Source of the DNA: Epiperipatus broadwayi
Lineage: Eukaryota > Onychophora > Udeonychophora > Euonychophora > Peripatidae
DNA: 64,000 nt
Reading direction: 5' to 3'
Assembly: GCA_028023455.1 (NCBI GenBank)
Contig: JAQFVV010000030.1
Span: 5,538,501 to 5,602,500 of the forward strand
Of the stretch, positions 11,748 through 24,643 are shown one piece after another. The notes beneath the pieces are model-generated. The model did no database searches. It saw only the letters and a program-made list of their open reading frames with translations, and was not told the DNA's origin. A program made the position numbers and the translations under genes. The stretch's first letter is position 1, and every line of letters begins with the position of its first letter.

Positions 11748-11902
11748 TATATTGAACTATTTCCATCATCTAATATAAGTACTGAATGTCTAGAAAAATT
11801 AAACTTTATTTAAATGTTCCAAATACATTCAACTGTTACTAGTAGCACACAGGTTAAAGGCATTCAATACTTATATTAGATGATGGAAATAGTCCAATAT
11901 AT
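11748..11902. repeat. Palindromic MITE-like element
   Basis: The outer 38 bp are near-perfect inverted repeats (ATTGAACTATTTCCATCATC at the left; GATGATGGAAATAGTCCAAT at the right) around a 75-bp non-coding centre. Both ends abut TATA, which would suit a TA target duplication of the Tc1/mariner group, but A+T-rich flanks make this uncertain. Confidence 0.65.
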
Positions 11903-14627
11903 AAAAACAACTAAAATACTATAATCACAAACCTTCAGAAAAACACGATCAAATTAATTGTCTTCCAACAAAACAAAAATCCTTGAAAATTGTGATTAAT
12001 TATTAGTTGTTTTTTTATATTAATGTTATTTAGTTTTAAAAATATTTTCAGTGGCTCCAAAAAAAACAAAATAACAAAATTTTAAATTTTAGAAGAAAAA
12101 TAGATGAGAAAAAAAAATCAAAGTCAATACACATTAATGTTAAAAATCCAACCAAATATTGTAAAAAAAAAAAAAGGCAATCTGAATTTCATATTATTTA
12201 AATATTTTGATGCTATTTTAATGATAAAAATTTAATCAATAAAGAAATGCAATAAATTTCAAATTGTCAACCAGATCTATTGAGAATATAAAATCTAGTA
12301 ACATCTAAAATATTATCTCACACAAGTAAAACAGAAATACACATACTGCCTATTGTACTTTATGAATTAAAAATATAAAGCAAAAAGTTAGAAAATATAT
12401 TTAACTTTCCTGAGAAAAATTTTTTTTCGCGAAAAAAAAAAAAAAAAAGAAATAAAAGGTAAATAAAGAACTAATAATAAGATACAATATTTTCTTTAAT
12501 TTCTCTTTTTATATATAGATATGTAAAATAACAGAAAAAAATATACTGTAAATGTAACTGCAAACAGAAACATGCAGATCAATGTTAAAAAGAAAATGCA
12601 GAAAAAATGAATTGATAACATGATCAGAGAAGAATGATGAAATATTTTGTGTGATTCCAAAAATCTACAAGATTCATAATGCAAAAATTTTTTTTTTAAA
12701 AATATGGAATTATTTTTAAGACCAATTACTTTTTGACTCAAGGCAGATGACATTATTGGCATGTCAAATATTTTTAAGCTTCTAAGTTCTTTTATATTTT
12801 ACTTCAGGTTCATCAATTATTTCATATGCCATGCACTAAATACAATGCTTCTCTTCAAAAGCTGAAGCATTGTATTTATATATCACACTAATATATAAAT
12901 ATAATATAGTACTGAATTTGATTTTGTTAAAATAAAATTATTTCATATTTTATTTAAAATAAGACTGCAAAGTAGTTTTTCATTCAGTCAATATATATAT
13001 ATATATGCGAATTATATGAAAATATATTGCATCTTGTTAAATGGCTTACATCATAATACATCAATTTTTTCACCTGCTACAATTAACCAAATATTCACCA
13101 GTCAATTAATTTGTAATTAACTACAATGGAATTGCTTAATTTTAATTAAGTTTTAATATATATTAATCCATTTGATCTTTTTCATTTACTGTTTTACATT
13201 CCAAACTACAAATTCATGCCACAAACCATTTAATTTTAAAATTCATAAAGCGTCTATTTTCTTGATAACTTCTAACTATTCATTCTTTTCCCAAACTTTA
13301 AAATATATTTTAAGACTTATTTATTAAATTTAAGTTTAACCATTTCAAGTTCTGATATATTTTTAATATTAAGTTCACACTTCTTTTTCTTTCCGCAATT
13401 ATCACATCATCCATAAAGTAATAGTAATTTACATAAATTTTTGAGTGGTCTAAAGTCCACTCTATGATTTAATATCTTGGTATTCAGTTTTCTTTAAATA
13501 CATACTTTTCTTGTAAATAATTTTTAATTTTTTTACAAAATTAATATCATCTGTTCTTTATTACTTTTACAATGCTTTTTTTACAACCTAATATTACACT
13601 TTCTTAGCACTAAAAATATATATATATAGCAAAAAATAATTTTATCTATTCTTTCACTTATATATTATAAATATAATTATAAATAGAAGTTTCCTATTCT
13701 TCTATACTTTCTTAATTTTGCGATTATTTTTTTTACGTATTACTGTATTTTAATATACTAATCTTAATATTAAATATTTTATCAGAACTAAACAATAACA
13801 TGTACCTTTAATATTATAATCCTTTTTACAATGCATTACTCAGATGAAAAAAAAAAAAAACAGCATTCTTCAATACGGCCTTCATCGATAGTTTCTGTGC
13901 AATTAAATAACTATCGGAGCGCCTATGAAGTATATCAACGCTAAACCATTTATTAACTAGAAGGCTAACAACTCATGAGGCATAGTTTCAACAATAAGTC
14001 TTTCTACGCTTCACACAAATTTTAAGGACTTCTTATCTTTCAAAAAATATATATATTGCATTAGCTTTTAGAATTTTTTTAAAGTAAAAAAAAAAAAAAA
14101 ACTTCTGCAAACACTGGACAAAAGATTCATTCACTTGTATTTAAAATACTGTATCTGCTGTATACTTATGACGTTTGCAATTACTTGAATTTCATAAAGT
14201 TTTAAGTTTATACAATAATTAAATAATATGCACATCTATTTCATTTTAAATATTTAATTCCTTTGATATAAAGTAGATAATTTCAAGCAAATCTAACTTT
14301 AATTTTTTAAAAAATTCTCATTTAAAAAATTTTTTTTTTATTCGCTTATAGCAACATCAACACTTTTTACTTCCATATTAAAATTTCTATAAATATATAA
14401 AGACATATTATATGTACAATTTAAGAGACATTATTAGAATTTTCATTAACTTGTGTATCAAAACGAAATTTCGTTTTATAATTGGACTTGTATAGAATTG
14501 CACAATTAGGGCTTGCATTACATAAACGTTATTAAAAGTTAAAATAATTTACTTCATTTACAACAAAATATTATGTATTAATTATGCGAAACAACTGTTA
14601 CGATTACTTAAAAAAATGCATAATTAC
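11903..14627. other. Intron of the PRP4 kinase homologue
   Basis: A+T-rich intronic DNA with no other gene recognised. It includes a small hairpin at 12836-12881 (AATACAATGCTTC against GAAGCATTGTATT) and a less A+T-rich hairpin at about 13880-13930 (TTCATCGATAGTT against AACTATCGG...TATGAAG), both of unknown origin. Confidence 0.5.
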
Positions 14628-14716
14628 CTGCTGGATGGATCATTTTCTATTGTCAGATCTACATTTGGTGGTCTATTATGACCTTGGGAATCATATGTTA
14701 CTTCAATTTCCGCCAT
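14628..14716 (-). CDS. PRPF4B: PRP4 kinase homologue, first coding exon
   Basis: The exon encodes 29 codons starting MAEIEVTYDSQGHNRPP and ending NDPSS plus two bases. Its donor (CAGCAG|GTAATT) joins in phase to the acceptor at 8519-8520, giving PSSSGSSSSDPEIEI. The ATG was chosen because it is the first in frame and the join restores one long frame. Upstream, TTTTTTTTTTAG ends at 14740, so the exon probably begins at 14739 with a 23-nt 5' untranslated part and a further non-coding exon to the right. The intron to the next exon is about 6.1 kb, with one FHR copy and one dead RTE inside. Confidence 0.75.
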
Positions 14717-14739
14717 ACTTTCAATTAGCTGTCCGCAAA

Positions 14740-16959
14740 CTAAAAAAAAAACAACATTAAATTATTGTTTCAAAACATAATAATTTTAAAATTATTCAAT
14801 TTAGTAAATATTAATGCTTTTTTTAAAAAACAACAATAAATTATATTTTTCATTAAAATAAAAATATATAAAATTTTTAAAAGTTAGCCCGAAACTATAA
14901 CAAAACGTCTAGTCTTTTATTTAAAATTTACTTTAGTATTTTCCTTTATTATATAAACACATGTATTAGGAGTTTGTAAATGAAAACTTTATTTAAAGAA
15001 ATGAAATTAATAATATGAGAAAAAAAATAATGCTGATAATTAATTAATGGTCGTATAAATCTATTGTGCTTAGATAAACTACTAGAAACTGATACAGTAC
15101 TGCATATTATGTAATCAACTTTTTCTAAAATAATAATATTGTACTGTATTCAATGATAAATTTATTTTATAAAATATTTTTTTTATAAAAGTTAATCAAT
15201 TGCACAAAAAAATTAATAAATCATTGTTTGGCATTTCTTCCAGAAATAGTTTTTTTGTTGGGGGAGGAGGGGTAATCATTAACTTTATGCTATATTATTT
15301 TGCAATATTTTTTAATTCTTTTTCCCCCCGTGAATAATAACAATCACGCGAATTCACTCAATTTTATATCTGGCACAGTTTTAGCTTTCCACACATTTTG
15401 TTCGATTGAAATGTTAAGATGATCCATTTTAAAGACTTATTTTTTATTAGGCATTGTAAATGCTTTGAACCCAATATCCAGAACAGGAAAAACATTGAAA
15501 AAAAAATTTTTTTTAACTATTCAGAAAATAAAGCAATTAATAAAATAAATTAGTTGCAAAGAATGTATATAGAATCCACTATTTTTTCATGTAGGTCTGC
15601 ATTCTTCATATTCATATAGGTGCATCTCCGCAATAATCATTACTGCACCATTATTCCCTGAAGGAAATGCTGAAAGTTAATGGCTTCTTGGCGTTCTGTT
15701 GTGAAAATAGAAAATGCTGCAAGTTAATGGCATATTGACGTTCTAGTATAGGATTTTGTTAGCTTTCCACAAAATATGCTGGGAACTTTATTTTTTAAAA
15801 GAATGGGCGGGGGAGAATTTTAAAAAAATCTTTTCTATGTTGAGATCAGGTAGCTAGATGCTGCCTCTGATGATGAAGTTTTGGAGAGTAGTAAAAAGGG
15901 GACAATATTTAAAAATAATAATTTTTATTTAATTATTAGTTTCATAAAAATATATATTTTTTTAAAAGTTTGGAAAGGTTTTAAGGGAAATAATACGCTC
16001 ACATACACACCCCATTTTTTTCATTTTAATTTTTTTCTCATAATAATCAAAAAAGAATTCTTTTTTTTTTTTTTTAAACGAAAAGCCGCGCTTATGATTT
16101 AATTTTCTGTTGCAAAAAAGTTTTGTACTTGACATTACATTATAATTGCTACTTGTGATTTTTCTAACTTTTTTTTTGTTTACTTTTCAATAAATTATTT
16201 AATTACATGTACAATATAATTTACTATTGAGATTGAAAACATAATAATATATTAAAATAGATTACTTTCATACGCACATAGCATAATGATGATGTACTCT
16301 AGCTTCTTCTTAAACGAAATCAAGAATTAGCAATTATACCAAGAGAAACTTGTTAGCTACTTAATTTTACATTTACCAGTCTAAATTTTCCATCAATAAC
16401 AAACAAAGAGATAATAACACAATTAAGACTGGATAGTTTATTTACTTATAACAAATAATGTATATAACTGTGATATACTAGTGATACTATTGGCTGATTA
16501 CAATCACCAATATGAATGATACTACATAGAACAAAGGAGGTGCAGAGAAGAATGAGGGCAATAGATCGTGGGTACCTTGGTAGACAAAGTACTTGGTAAT
16601 GTAATGCCCTTTTAACAATAATTAATTGCCAGAGATTCATTGGCTACTTGTGACAAAAATTTACTAGGGTATTCATTGTAACTAATAATTAATTGATTTT
16701 TAATGGTGAGACCTGCATGTGTTAATAACTAGGCTCACTGAATTACTAACTTAATGTTCCTGCCAAGAACGATCGGCTACTGTTATGACTTACTTGTAAG
16801 TGATCTTATGAACATAATCTAGTATTGAGCAGTCAGACATGGTTAGCGTAACAGTTAAATGGTAAATTGATTAACCTCTGCAGTTAACAAAACAATTTGG
16901 CACAATGAAGTACAGAACCTGCAAAATAGAAAGCCATAATACGTATTGTGAGAGATAGC
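14740..16959. other. Upstream region of the PRP4 kinase gene; no other gene
   Basis: A+T-rich DNA that should hold the 5' non-coding exon and promoter of the minus-strand gene, but neither can be placed from sequence alone. Two copies of an AAATGCTG(A/C)AAGTTAATGG motif lie at about 15666-15730. The part at about 16490-16960 is less A+T-rich and may be leader or LTR sequence of the Gypsy remnant that follows. Confidence 0.4.
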
Positions 16960-18477
16960 TATCATATTGCAAATGCCAATAGGAGAATTTGATATCAAGA
17001 ACCCTAACAACTGGCCGCTATACATCAAGCCTGTAGAGAAATTTTTTGTTGTTAATAACATTAAGGAAAACCACGTAAAGGTGGCCACATTGTTAGGTTT
17101 TTCCAAGATTGAAAGTGCTGGAGATTTGTGTGAATCAATATAGCCTGAAAGTTTCCGTATATGAAAAAATAGTCCAAAAATTAATAGCACATTTTTGCCC
17201 TCTCTGAAACTCATCGTGAGGTAGCATTTTAGAAATTGACAGCAAATGAAGGCTGAGTTTCAAAGAATTTGATACAGCTCTCAGAGAGCTGGAAAAAAAT
17301 TGTGTCTATGGACAATTTCTAGAAGAGGCCCTGCTGGGGTTTTCTGGGGGAAAAAGCTTAGAATTAATGTTGACATACTTCTTGGATTTTTTTTTCATAT
17401 GGGATGCTGTGATTTTATGATTTTGGAAAGTTTTGATACACCTGGATGATTTGAGCAATTTTGTTATATTTTGTCATTGTTTTTAAAAATAGTTGAGACA
17501 ATAAACATAAGCAAATTCTTAAAACAGATGTCATAATTTACTTCTCCTATTTCCACTTGATGTAAGATATCCATTTCAGTTTCCAAGCTGAAAGATATTT
17601 TTAATTTTTTTTGTGGTCATATTGTTTGCTGCCATGAATTTAGTTGAAAAGATGTGTAGCTTTACATTTTTAAATACAATTTCTAGAAATAAAATTATCT
17701 TTAACTGTCTAAACCTGCAGAAAATAAAAGTAAATTATCACTTAACAATTTTTTGTGTTCTTCTATACAACTGTTTCTCAGCGCACTGAAAAAAATTCCT
17801 ACCAAAGTTTTCTTTTTTTTTAATTTATACTACTCTATTATATTACATGAAATTATTTAAATTTTTTTTTAAAAAGTTAATTGATTATAAAGATTTGTGA
17901 TTTATCATTAGTGTAAGAATAGCAGTAGTAAGATCAGTACATTATTAAAATTTAATCACAATGACAAAAAAAAAATACTCTGAAGTATTAAAAAAGAAAA
18001 AAATGTATCTAATGCAGTCTGTGCTTAAATAAATGCAATCATTATTTAAGGCTTATTTTATAATATGTACTATGCAAATCTAAACAGCACTTTATATACA
18101 AATACACTGCTGTCACATTTTTTTGCCACAAGATGTCACCTTTGAACAAGTGTGATAGCTATCTGCTTGGAAATGACTTAAATTTTTTACATTAGTACAA
18201 GGAAAATCAGAGATATTAACTATTTAAAAAAAAAATTAAAGGTATGAATGTTTTTCAGTTTATTTGTATTGCATTTTAAATATAAAAAATTTTTTTTTAA
18301 TCTATATACTTTAAAATGGTTAACATCTTATAGGTTGTGATTGTTTGTAATAGGAAAGCGGAGTGGGAGATAAGGTAAATTTTTGGTTATGAATATATTT
18401 TGTAATTTTTAATTTAATATATATATATTGGAATATATGACATTTATTATTATATATATATTATTTTATTTTAGTGT

Positions 18478-18524
18478 ACCTTGAAAATGACTATGAAATA
18501 GTCGAAACATTGGATTTATATTTC
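18478..18524 (+). other. Weak hammerhead-like motif
   Basis: A 6-bp stem (GACTAT/ATAGTC) is followed by GAAAC, as in stem II and the 3' core of a hammerhead. The 5' core reads TTGAAAAT instead of CTGATGA. A similar variant (TTGAAAATGA) occurs in the palindrome at 38945-39158. It was probably never tested and is likely a fossil. Confidence 0.3.
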
Positions 18525-20853
18525 ATCATCATAGTCATATAAAAAGCAAGCTTTTAAAAAGAAGGAGTTTGTTTGTTTTATTTCTATATTGGATATTTAT
18601 AAAGTATTTTGGAAAGAAGAACTGTGTGATTGATGTATTAAATTATAAATAAATATAAATTTGAATTCTAGTTGCTTGAATTAACCTTATTTTAATTAAG
18701 TTCAAACTTAGTTATGTTTGATAAAAACTAGTGCAATATCAAAATATGAATATGAGGGATGAATCTGAATTTTGAAATGTATAGGCTCAAAACAAGAATC
18801 ACTCATTACAGAATAGAAATACCAGATCAAGTGTTATTGATACCAGTGACTAAAAAGTATTATTACTGAAAGATTATCGATGATAAACACAAAAATACAG
18901 CTCTAGTATAATTGGTATGAAGATCATTGAATTAATAAATAAACTTTGCAACACAAAGAAGTATGAATTCCTGTATGAATAATTGATGAAAAAGCTAGAC
19001 TATTTTTATCCCACTTAATTGAGATACATTGCAAGACTGCAGTTCAGAAATTGGTGGGAAGGAAAGGGTTAAAAAATAATAGATTATGATCTGGCACTCT
19101 ATGAACTGGTTAGATCATGTGACGATAAAATTTTTTTAAAAGAGGCATTACTAGAACAATTCTTATAGAGAATGGTAGGAGACAAACTATGTCAGCAAGA
19201 TTTATCTTATAGAAAGGCAACATAAAAGGAAATTGTCTATGAAATCATCATACAAGTCAGAAATTTTCAAAACCACAAAAGGAGAAGCTTCAAAGAATTT
19301 CGAGATTCAAAGAAAAGCAAGAGACATATCATTACACTAATGAAGTGAAATGGTATTGTTGAAGAAAAATGGGACATTTTACAAACAATGAAGATATGAG
19401 AATGAAATTTCCAGAATCTGCAAAATTAAGAGACATCTGATAAGACTTTACAAAATAGAAAGAAGGAGAAATCAAAATAATTATAGGTGAAAGTTAAAAT
19501 AGAAAGTTAAAGCTATAATAGTCAACATTCTGAAGGAGGATTAGGCAAAATAAGAAGTAAAAATTATGGACATCTCAAAAATGGATTGGAATAAAATCAC
19601 TGTCAAGAGAGAATAAATCCATATTTTGCAGCCCAAATGTTATAGGCAAAGGTGCAATAGGAATAAATTGGAAATACTAGGATTTATAAAGATGACATCT
19701 AAGTAAGAAGAGACTTTAGATATCATTATATGCTTTAGGAATCATATAAACATTATAGGGAATGGTGAAAATCTCTAAGAATAAAAATTAGCTTAATGAA
19801 GACAGGATTATGGATGATTTAAACTAAATTCACAAAATTATTTAAGGCAGCAAACAAATAAATATTTATCTGAAAGATTTACTGTTATAAATCAAGCCAA
19901 TCGAATGTAAGTCTAGATAATGTAAAAGTCCAAGAGATAAAGTAAGAGCTATTATGGTAGATGGTAAAAACAATATTTTATTTCCGTAGTGATCACAAAA
20001 TGAACAATCCAATTATGGTGATTACAAAACTGTAAAGTTTCATATTTGCAGATATTTGCTGAATGATGGTAAAGTAAAAATTTTGAGGAAGAAAATGAAC
20101 ATGGTCACAAACTGAAATGAACATGGTCACAAACTTTAGATAGATATTGGCAAAACTGTAAATATGTAGACAAGTTAGATCAAAGATTGAATTTACTGAC
20201 AATGAGTAATGAAGCAGTCATTACACTCACTACAAGTACCAACAAAAACCACTCGAGGGTAATATGTTACCTTTTGATGTTATTTATCCATTTCAAATAT
20301 ATATGGGACTAAACTGAATACACTCTTAAAAGAATAATATGTATGATTTACTATTTTTAATGACACAACAATTAATTTGAAAGAGAAATTAGACCAAAGG
20401 TTAATAAAAGTATGTAGAGACTAAACTATTTGGTTCTAAATTTAACATAGAAAAGTATAACTGGAAAACAGCATAAAATCACATATTCAGTGCGAAAGGA
20501 AAAATTAGAGCAGTAAAAAATGCTACAACTCTGAAGTCAGTTAAAGAATTATAATCATTTCTAGTACTGCTAAACATTTTTGCAAGATTATAAAAGAGAA
20601 AGCACATGCGGCCATAACCTTCTATGATATTCAAACAAAGAATCGGAGAGGAATTAGTGTATGACTCGGGAAGAAACAAGTCAATGTTCACACTAATCCA
20701 GTTATTAGAAGATTTTAATAAAAACTGAAAGTGTGGGTGTTAGAATACAGAGTAGAGATAAAGTTAAGCTATCAGTTAACAAGAATGAAGACCTTTTCTA
20801 AAGCAAAAGTAAATTATAATCAATTTGATAAAAAAACAATAATAATAATTTTG

Positions 20854-21135
20854 AAACAGGCAAAATTCTCTCCATATAGTAGTGCCAATAAGAGTAATCA
20901 ATGGACACCAGAAGGCTTGTGCATAAAATCCCTATCTAGTGCCTACTCATCCAATATCCCCAGACTAGTTTCTGGCTTGTGGATGAGTAGGCACTAGATA
21001 GAGATTTTATGCACAAGCCTTATGGCATCCATTGATTACTCTGATTGGCACTACTATATGGAGAGAGTTTTGCCTGTTTTAATAACAGTAATGTGCTAGC
21101 ATAAGAAATAGTGATCACATGATGTTTAGTGGTTT
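20854..21135 (+). mobile_element. FHR element inserted in the Gypsy RNase H region
   Basis: This 282-bp copy starts AAACAGGCAAAATTCTC and ends ATGATGTTTAGTGGTTT. It is flanked by a perfect 13-bp direct repeat, AATAATAATTTTG, at 20841-20853 and 21136-21148. Removing it plus one repeat rejoins the Gypsy RNase H reading with a one-base shift, so it inserted after the Gypsy element. The arms are present, but the centre lacks the hammerhead 5' core. Confidence 0.85.
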
Positions 21136-22691
21136 AATAATAATTTTGGTATGAAAATATTTTACCAATACCTTTATAACAGGGATTTTAAACTAATTAT
21201 GGACCATAAGCCTCTCTTGGGTATTTTGATAAAAACACATCATGACCTGATCATATATGACTATATTTGGAAATAAATTAAGGCATAAAAAAGAATCCAA
21301 TTCATATTAATGCTTTATCATGGTTACCCAACAAGAATGAACACTATAAAAGGTAAACAGAATATAAGCCATATTGATATTATGAGATAAAGGCCACTAA
21401 ATAGGAAAGTCATAGTTATTTAATAAATTGAAAAAGATCAGAATCATCAAACAAATACCTAAAATTACTTTCTTGAACATTTTAAAATGAATACAAGCAG
21501 TCTTGATGTGTATTAAAAGCACACACAGTTCTCATGCCATCAAGAGGCATATAAGGATCCCAGAACAGATCCATTATAATCACTCTGGAATAGTCAGAGC
21601 TAAAGCTTTAGCATTGTTATGTCTGATAGTTGATATTTAACACTGATAATCCGTAGTTAGAGGCTCATAGGGCTTGGCAAAGAATACATATAGATCAGGC
21701 AGAACCATTCAGGGATTATTTCTTTTGGTCACAAACCAGATATATTCTAGATGGAATAAACTACAGGCTGATTAAAAAAGATTAATATGGAAAAAATAAT
21801 AAAGGGACTCTACAAAATGTTTTATCATGTGATTCTGAAAAAATTGGCCATAGATAAGGGAACCATGTTCCTGTCAGAGGAAATAGAGAAAATCTTTAAG
21901 AGAATGGGAATGAAGTCCAACGAATTTGCTGAAAAGCAATCCAGCAGTTGAAGAAGACAATACCAAAAGATCATTACAACCAATATACATGAAACAATGT
22001 ATAAGCTATGTCTATGATCTTGATATCTGAATAACTTCCAATGATCAGAAATCTGAGATTGAGATTATCATTAATGATACTAATGGAGTATGGGCCAGAT
22101 ATTAATTCAAAAATACACAAATGATGATGTCTGGATTTGAAATTGCTTGAGAAAAATCTGGGGAAAAAATAGATAATCACTATTATATTAAGAAAATTAG
22201 TATTGATAACAACCAAAAATGAAGATAAATTACATCTATTACAATACAACACACAAACCTTGAGATCAATTGGAGAATAAATTAACATTATCACTTGAAG
22301 AATCTATTAACCTTAGAACAGCAATCTTCCAATGAAGCCTGAAGTTAACTCAACCAGACATAATAATGAGCAAACTGTGAGTGCTGGAAACCAAATACAA
22401 AGAAATTCCACAGCTATACCAAATACTCTCCAAAATATTTCAAGAAATATATAAGTAATCAGGTTACAACAGCTTACAACATAGAAATTTTGGAGTGGAA
22501 AGAGATGCTATATCTAAAGAAATAGTTATATGTTATTTATTAATATATGAATTTTTTTACTACAGTACAGGCTTTTTCATACCTGCATTCCAACATATAA
22601 TATATATGGGGTTTGAACTCAGGCTTTCACACCATCAACTATCCATGCTATCTCATCCTGCTGACACATTTGATCACACACATGTTGAAAA

Positions 22692-22758
22692 GATAAATAA
22701 TCACCAATATACATATTTTGTGCTAAACCAGCACCCATCAGCTGTCAAGATTACTATC
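22692..22758 (-). ncRNA. Hammerhead ribozyme motif, left arm of the dimer (mutated core)
   Basis: Read on the minus strand, it has the same design as 23332-23398: CTGATGG, stem II GTGCTG/TAGCAC, then AAAA in place of GAAA, a mini stem III (ATA/TAT around TG) and stem I closing outside. Two core positions (A9 to G, G12 to A) differ from the active consensus, so cleavage is not expected. Confidence 0.6.
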
Positions 22759-23331
22759 TCCACACATATATACAATCAGTGCTCAGCTTTATAATAAGAT
22801 AGCCAATCTTCCTACTTTAATGGATAGGTTTCAATACACTTCACCCCACCACTCTTCAGCTGTCCATTTCATGGAAAATCTGATGATGGAATGCTCAAAG
22901 CCCACATTGGTGCAACCTTCTCATCCTACTCATGTTGACCATAAGTCACTCTGACCCCTCATGTACAGGACATAATCCATTTACATACATATACGAGGAA
23001 TGGGCAGGTCTTATATAATTTTTTCCCTAAAGCCTATGCTGTAAGAAAAAAATTATTATATTAAAATATAGTGCTGTAAGACCTGCACATCCCTCATATT
23101 TGTATGTAAATGGATTATGTCCTGTACATGAAGGGTCAGAGTGACTTATAGTCAACATGGGTAGGATGAGAAGTTGGCACCAATGTGGGCTTTGAGCATT
23201 CCATCATCAGATTTTCCATGAAATGGACAGCTGAAGAGTGGTGGGGTGGAGTGTATTGAAACCTATCCATTAAAGTAGGAAGATTGGCTATCTTAATATA
23301 AAGCTGAGCACTGATTGTATATATGTGTGGA

Positions 23332-23398
23332 GATAGTAATCTTGACAACTGATGGGTGCTGGTTTAGCACAAAATATGTATATTGGTGATTATTTATC
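23332..23398 (+). ncRNA. Hammerhead ribozyme motif, right arm of the dimer (mutated core)
   Basis: The 5' core is CTGATGG (23349-23355; consensus CUGANGA). Stem II pairs GTGCTG (23356-23361) with TAGCAC (23365-23370). The 3' core is AAAA (23371-23374; consensus GAAA). Stem III is AUA/UAU around UG (23374-23381), leaving A23382 as the cleavage base in a UUA-like UAUA context. Stem I starts UUG (23383-23385) with CAA (23346-23348), then an internal loop, then GAUUA (23388-23392) with UAAUC (23337-23341) and a further few pairs. The architecture is complete, but two core bases are wrong. Confidence 0.65.
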
Positions 23399-23554
23399 TT
23401 TTCGACATGTGTGTGATCAAATGTGTCAGCAGGATGAGATAGCATGGATAGTTGAGGGTGTGAACATCTGAGTTCAAATCCCCTATATGTTATTTATTAA
23501 TTTATTTATCTGGAGAGCGATAATTAAATATTGATTTAGATTTGTTGTTGAACA

Positions 23555-23634
23555 ACCATTGATTACTCTGTCATCCATTGATTACTCTGGCTTGCACTGA
23601 GTGGCAATACATATAGAGAGTTTTGCCTATTTTG
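23555..23634 (+). mobile_element. FHR element, arm fragment
   Basis: The right-arm text ATTGATTACTCTGGCTTGCA and GAGAGTTTTGCCTATTTT is present, with a short duplicated CCATTGATTACTCTG. The tail and hammerhead are missing. Confidence 0.65.
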
Positions 23635-24643
23635 TACTAACAATGCTTAATAATGGACAAGATATAAGTATAAAAAATTAAAAAACAAAATTAATTTGAA
23701 AATAATTATTATAAAAAAATTGTTGAAAAAAAAGGAAGGATTAACTAAATTTAAAATACTTTTTCAAATGAGCTAATAATTGCAATAATTTTTTTTTAGT
23801 ACTTTTTGTTTCTGCCAGCATAGCAAACAAATCTAGGAAACTTAATTAATTCCAAAAAAAACTTAAAAATAGGTTTGCTGTCAGAAATCGAGCAAGATAG
23901 TAAAAAAACAAAGGATATATAACTTCCATATTCATAGTCTAATGGATTAAGCAGAACCTTTCCTGAAACTCTGACCTTATTGATAAACTACAGAACAAGG
24001 AGAAAATGAACAGGTCAATCATATTTTATTATAATTACCTGTAAGCCTAAGGAGTAATGATATGCATTTTACCTGATGTGGGTAACTTAAACTGTTTAGT
24101 AACTTATTTAATGTAATCAATAATCTTTCCAATAATAAATCTTTTTCCATTGTAAAATTATGCATGTAAATAAATGTAGATCTGAAGAATTTGAGTGACT
24201 TAGATCCTTATTTTAATGATGTTCAAAATGAGTTACATTTAGCAATAAAGGTGTGCACAATGACTGAAAATTGCAATAATGATTTTGATATTTAAGGGGG
24301 TGGGGGTAAAAATGGTTAGCAGAAATTTAAAATTTAAGTTCTATATAAAATATTTACTAAAAATATTCCAAATTATCAATTGGGCATATGGTAATCTAAA
24401 GAGCAAATTAGATTTAAAAGTGGTTAACAGCATAAACCTCAATCTTCTGCATTTGGTAAACCATTAAATTCCATGTTATTTTTTCATCTTTTATTTAAAA
24501 TGAATTCCACTTCACATGCATTTCCAATATTTGTGTCTAATTTCAGAAATTCTGCAATCTTTTTTCTTTTGCAAATAATTTACAGTTGTGATAAACAAAT
24601 AAAAGATCAACATCAAATATCCAATGGCAGATTAGATCCTTAA

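Larger units (their letters stand above)
16960..22430 (+). mobile_element. Gypsy-type LTR retrotransposon, heavily decayed
   Basis: Pieces of gag and pol occur in order on the plus strand, all broken by stops and frameshifts. A gag segment (IGEFDIKNPNNWPLYIK, then VEKFFVVNNIKE) lies at about 16977-17110, and KNCVYGQF-like text at about 17300-17325. A CCHC-like knuckle remnant (CxxxGKMGHFTN) is at about 19350-19385. RNase H text is split by an FHR insertion: RMKTFSKAKVNYNQFDKK before it and FYQYLYNRDFKLIMDHKPLL after it (20782-21230). Integrase-like text follows (HYNHSGIVRAKALAL at about 21570-21615; WQRIHIDQAEPF at about 21675-21715). No matching LTR pair was found. The stretch 17350-18700 is non-coding A+T-rich DNA and may contain further insertions. 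Confidence 0.75.
22545..23483. mobile_element. Inverted dimer of a hammerhead SINE-like element
   Basis: Two arms of about 430 bp run head to head around an A+T-rich centre near 23020-23080. An 18-bp direct repeat, TATATGTTATTTATTAAT, flanks the whole unit (22527-22544 and 23484-23501). Each arm, read outward, holds a hammerhead motif, then about 70 bp later a tRNA-like segment with a B box (GTTCAAATC, 23472-23480 on plus; complement near 22610 on minus). Short open frames in the arms are not considered coding. The layout recalls the schistosome Sm-alpha SINE, which carries a hammerhead and a pol III promoter. Confidence 0.7.

Noticed and set aside
13870-13935. Possible intronic small RNA (hairpin with CGATGAAG)
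   Set aside because: The C/D-box spacing is wrong and no terminal stem with both boxes was found.
16855-17214. A 119-codon minus-strand frame
   Set aside because: It is the antisense shadow of the Gypsy gag remnant, which matches gag text on the plus strand.
22495-22794. A 99-codon plus-strand frame over the left arm of the dimer
   Set aside because: It crosses the target duplication and the antisense hammerhead, so it is not a conserved coding unit.
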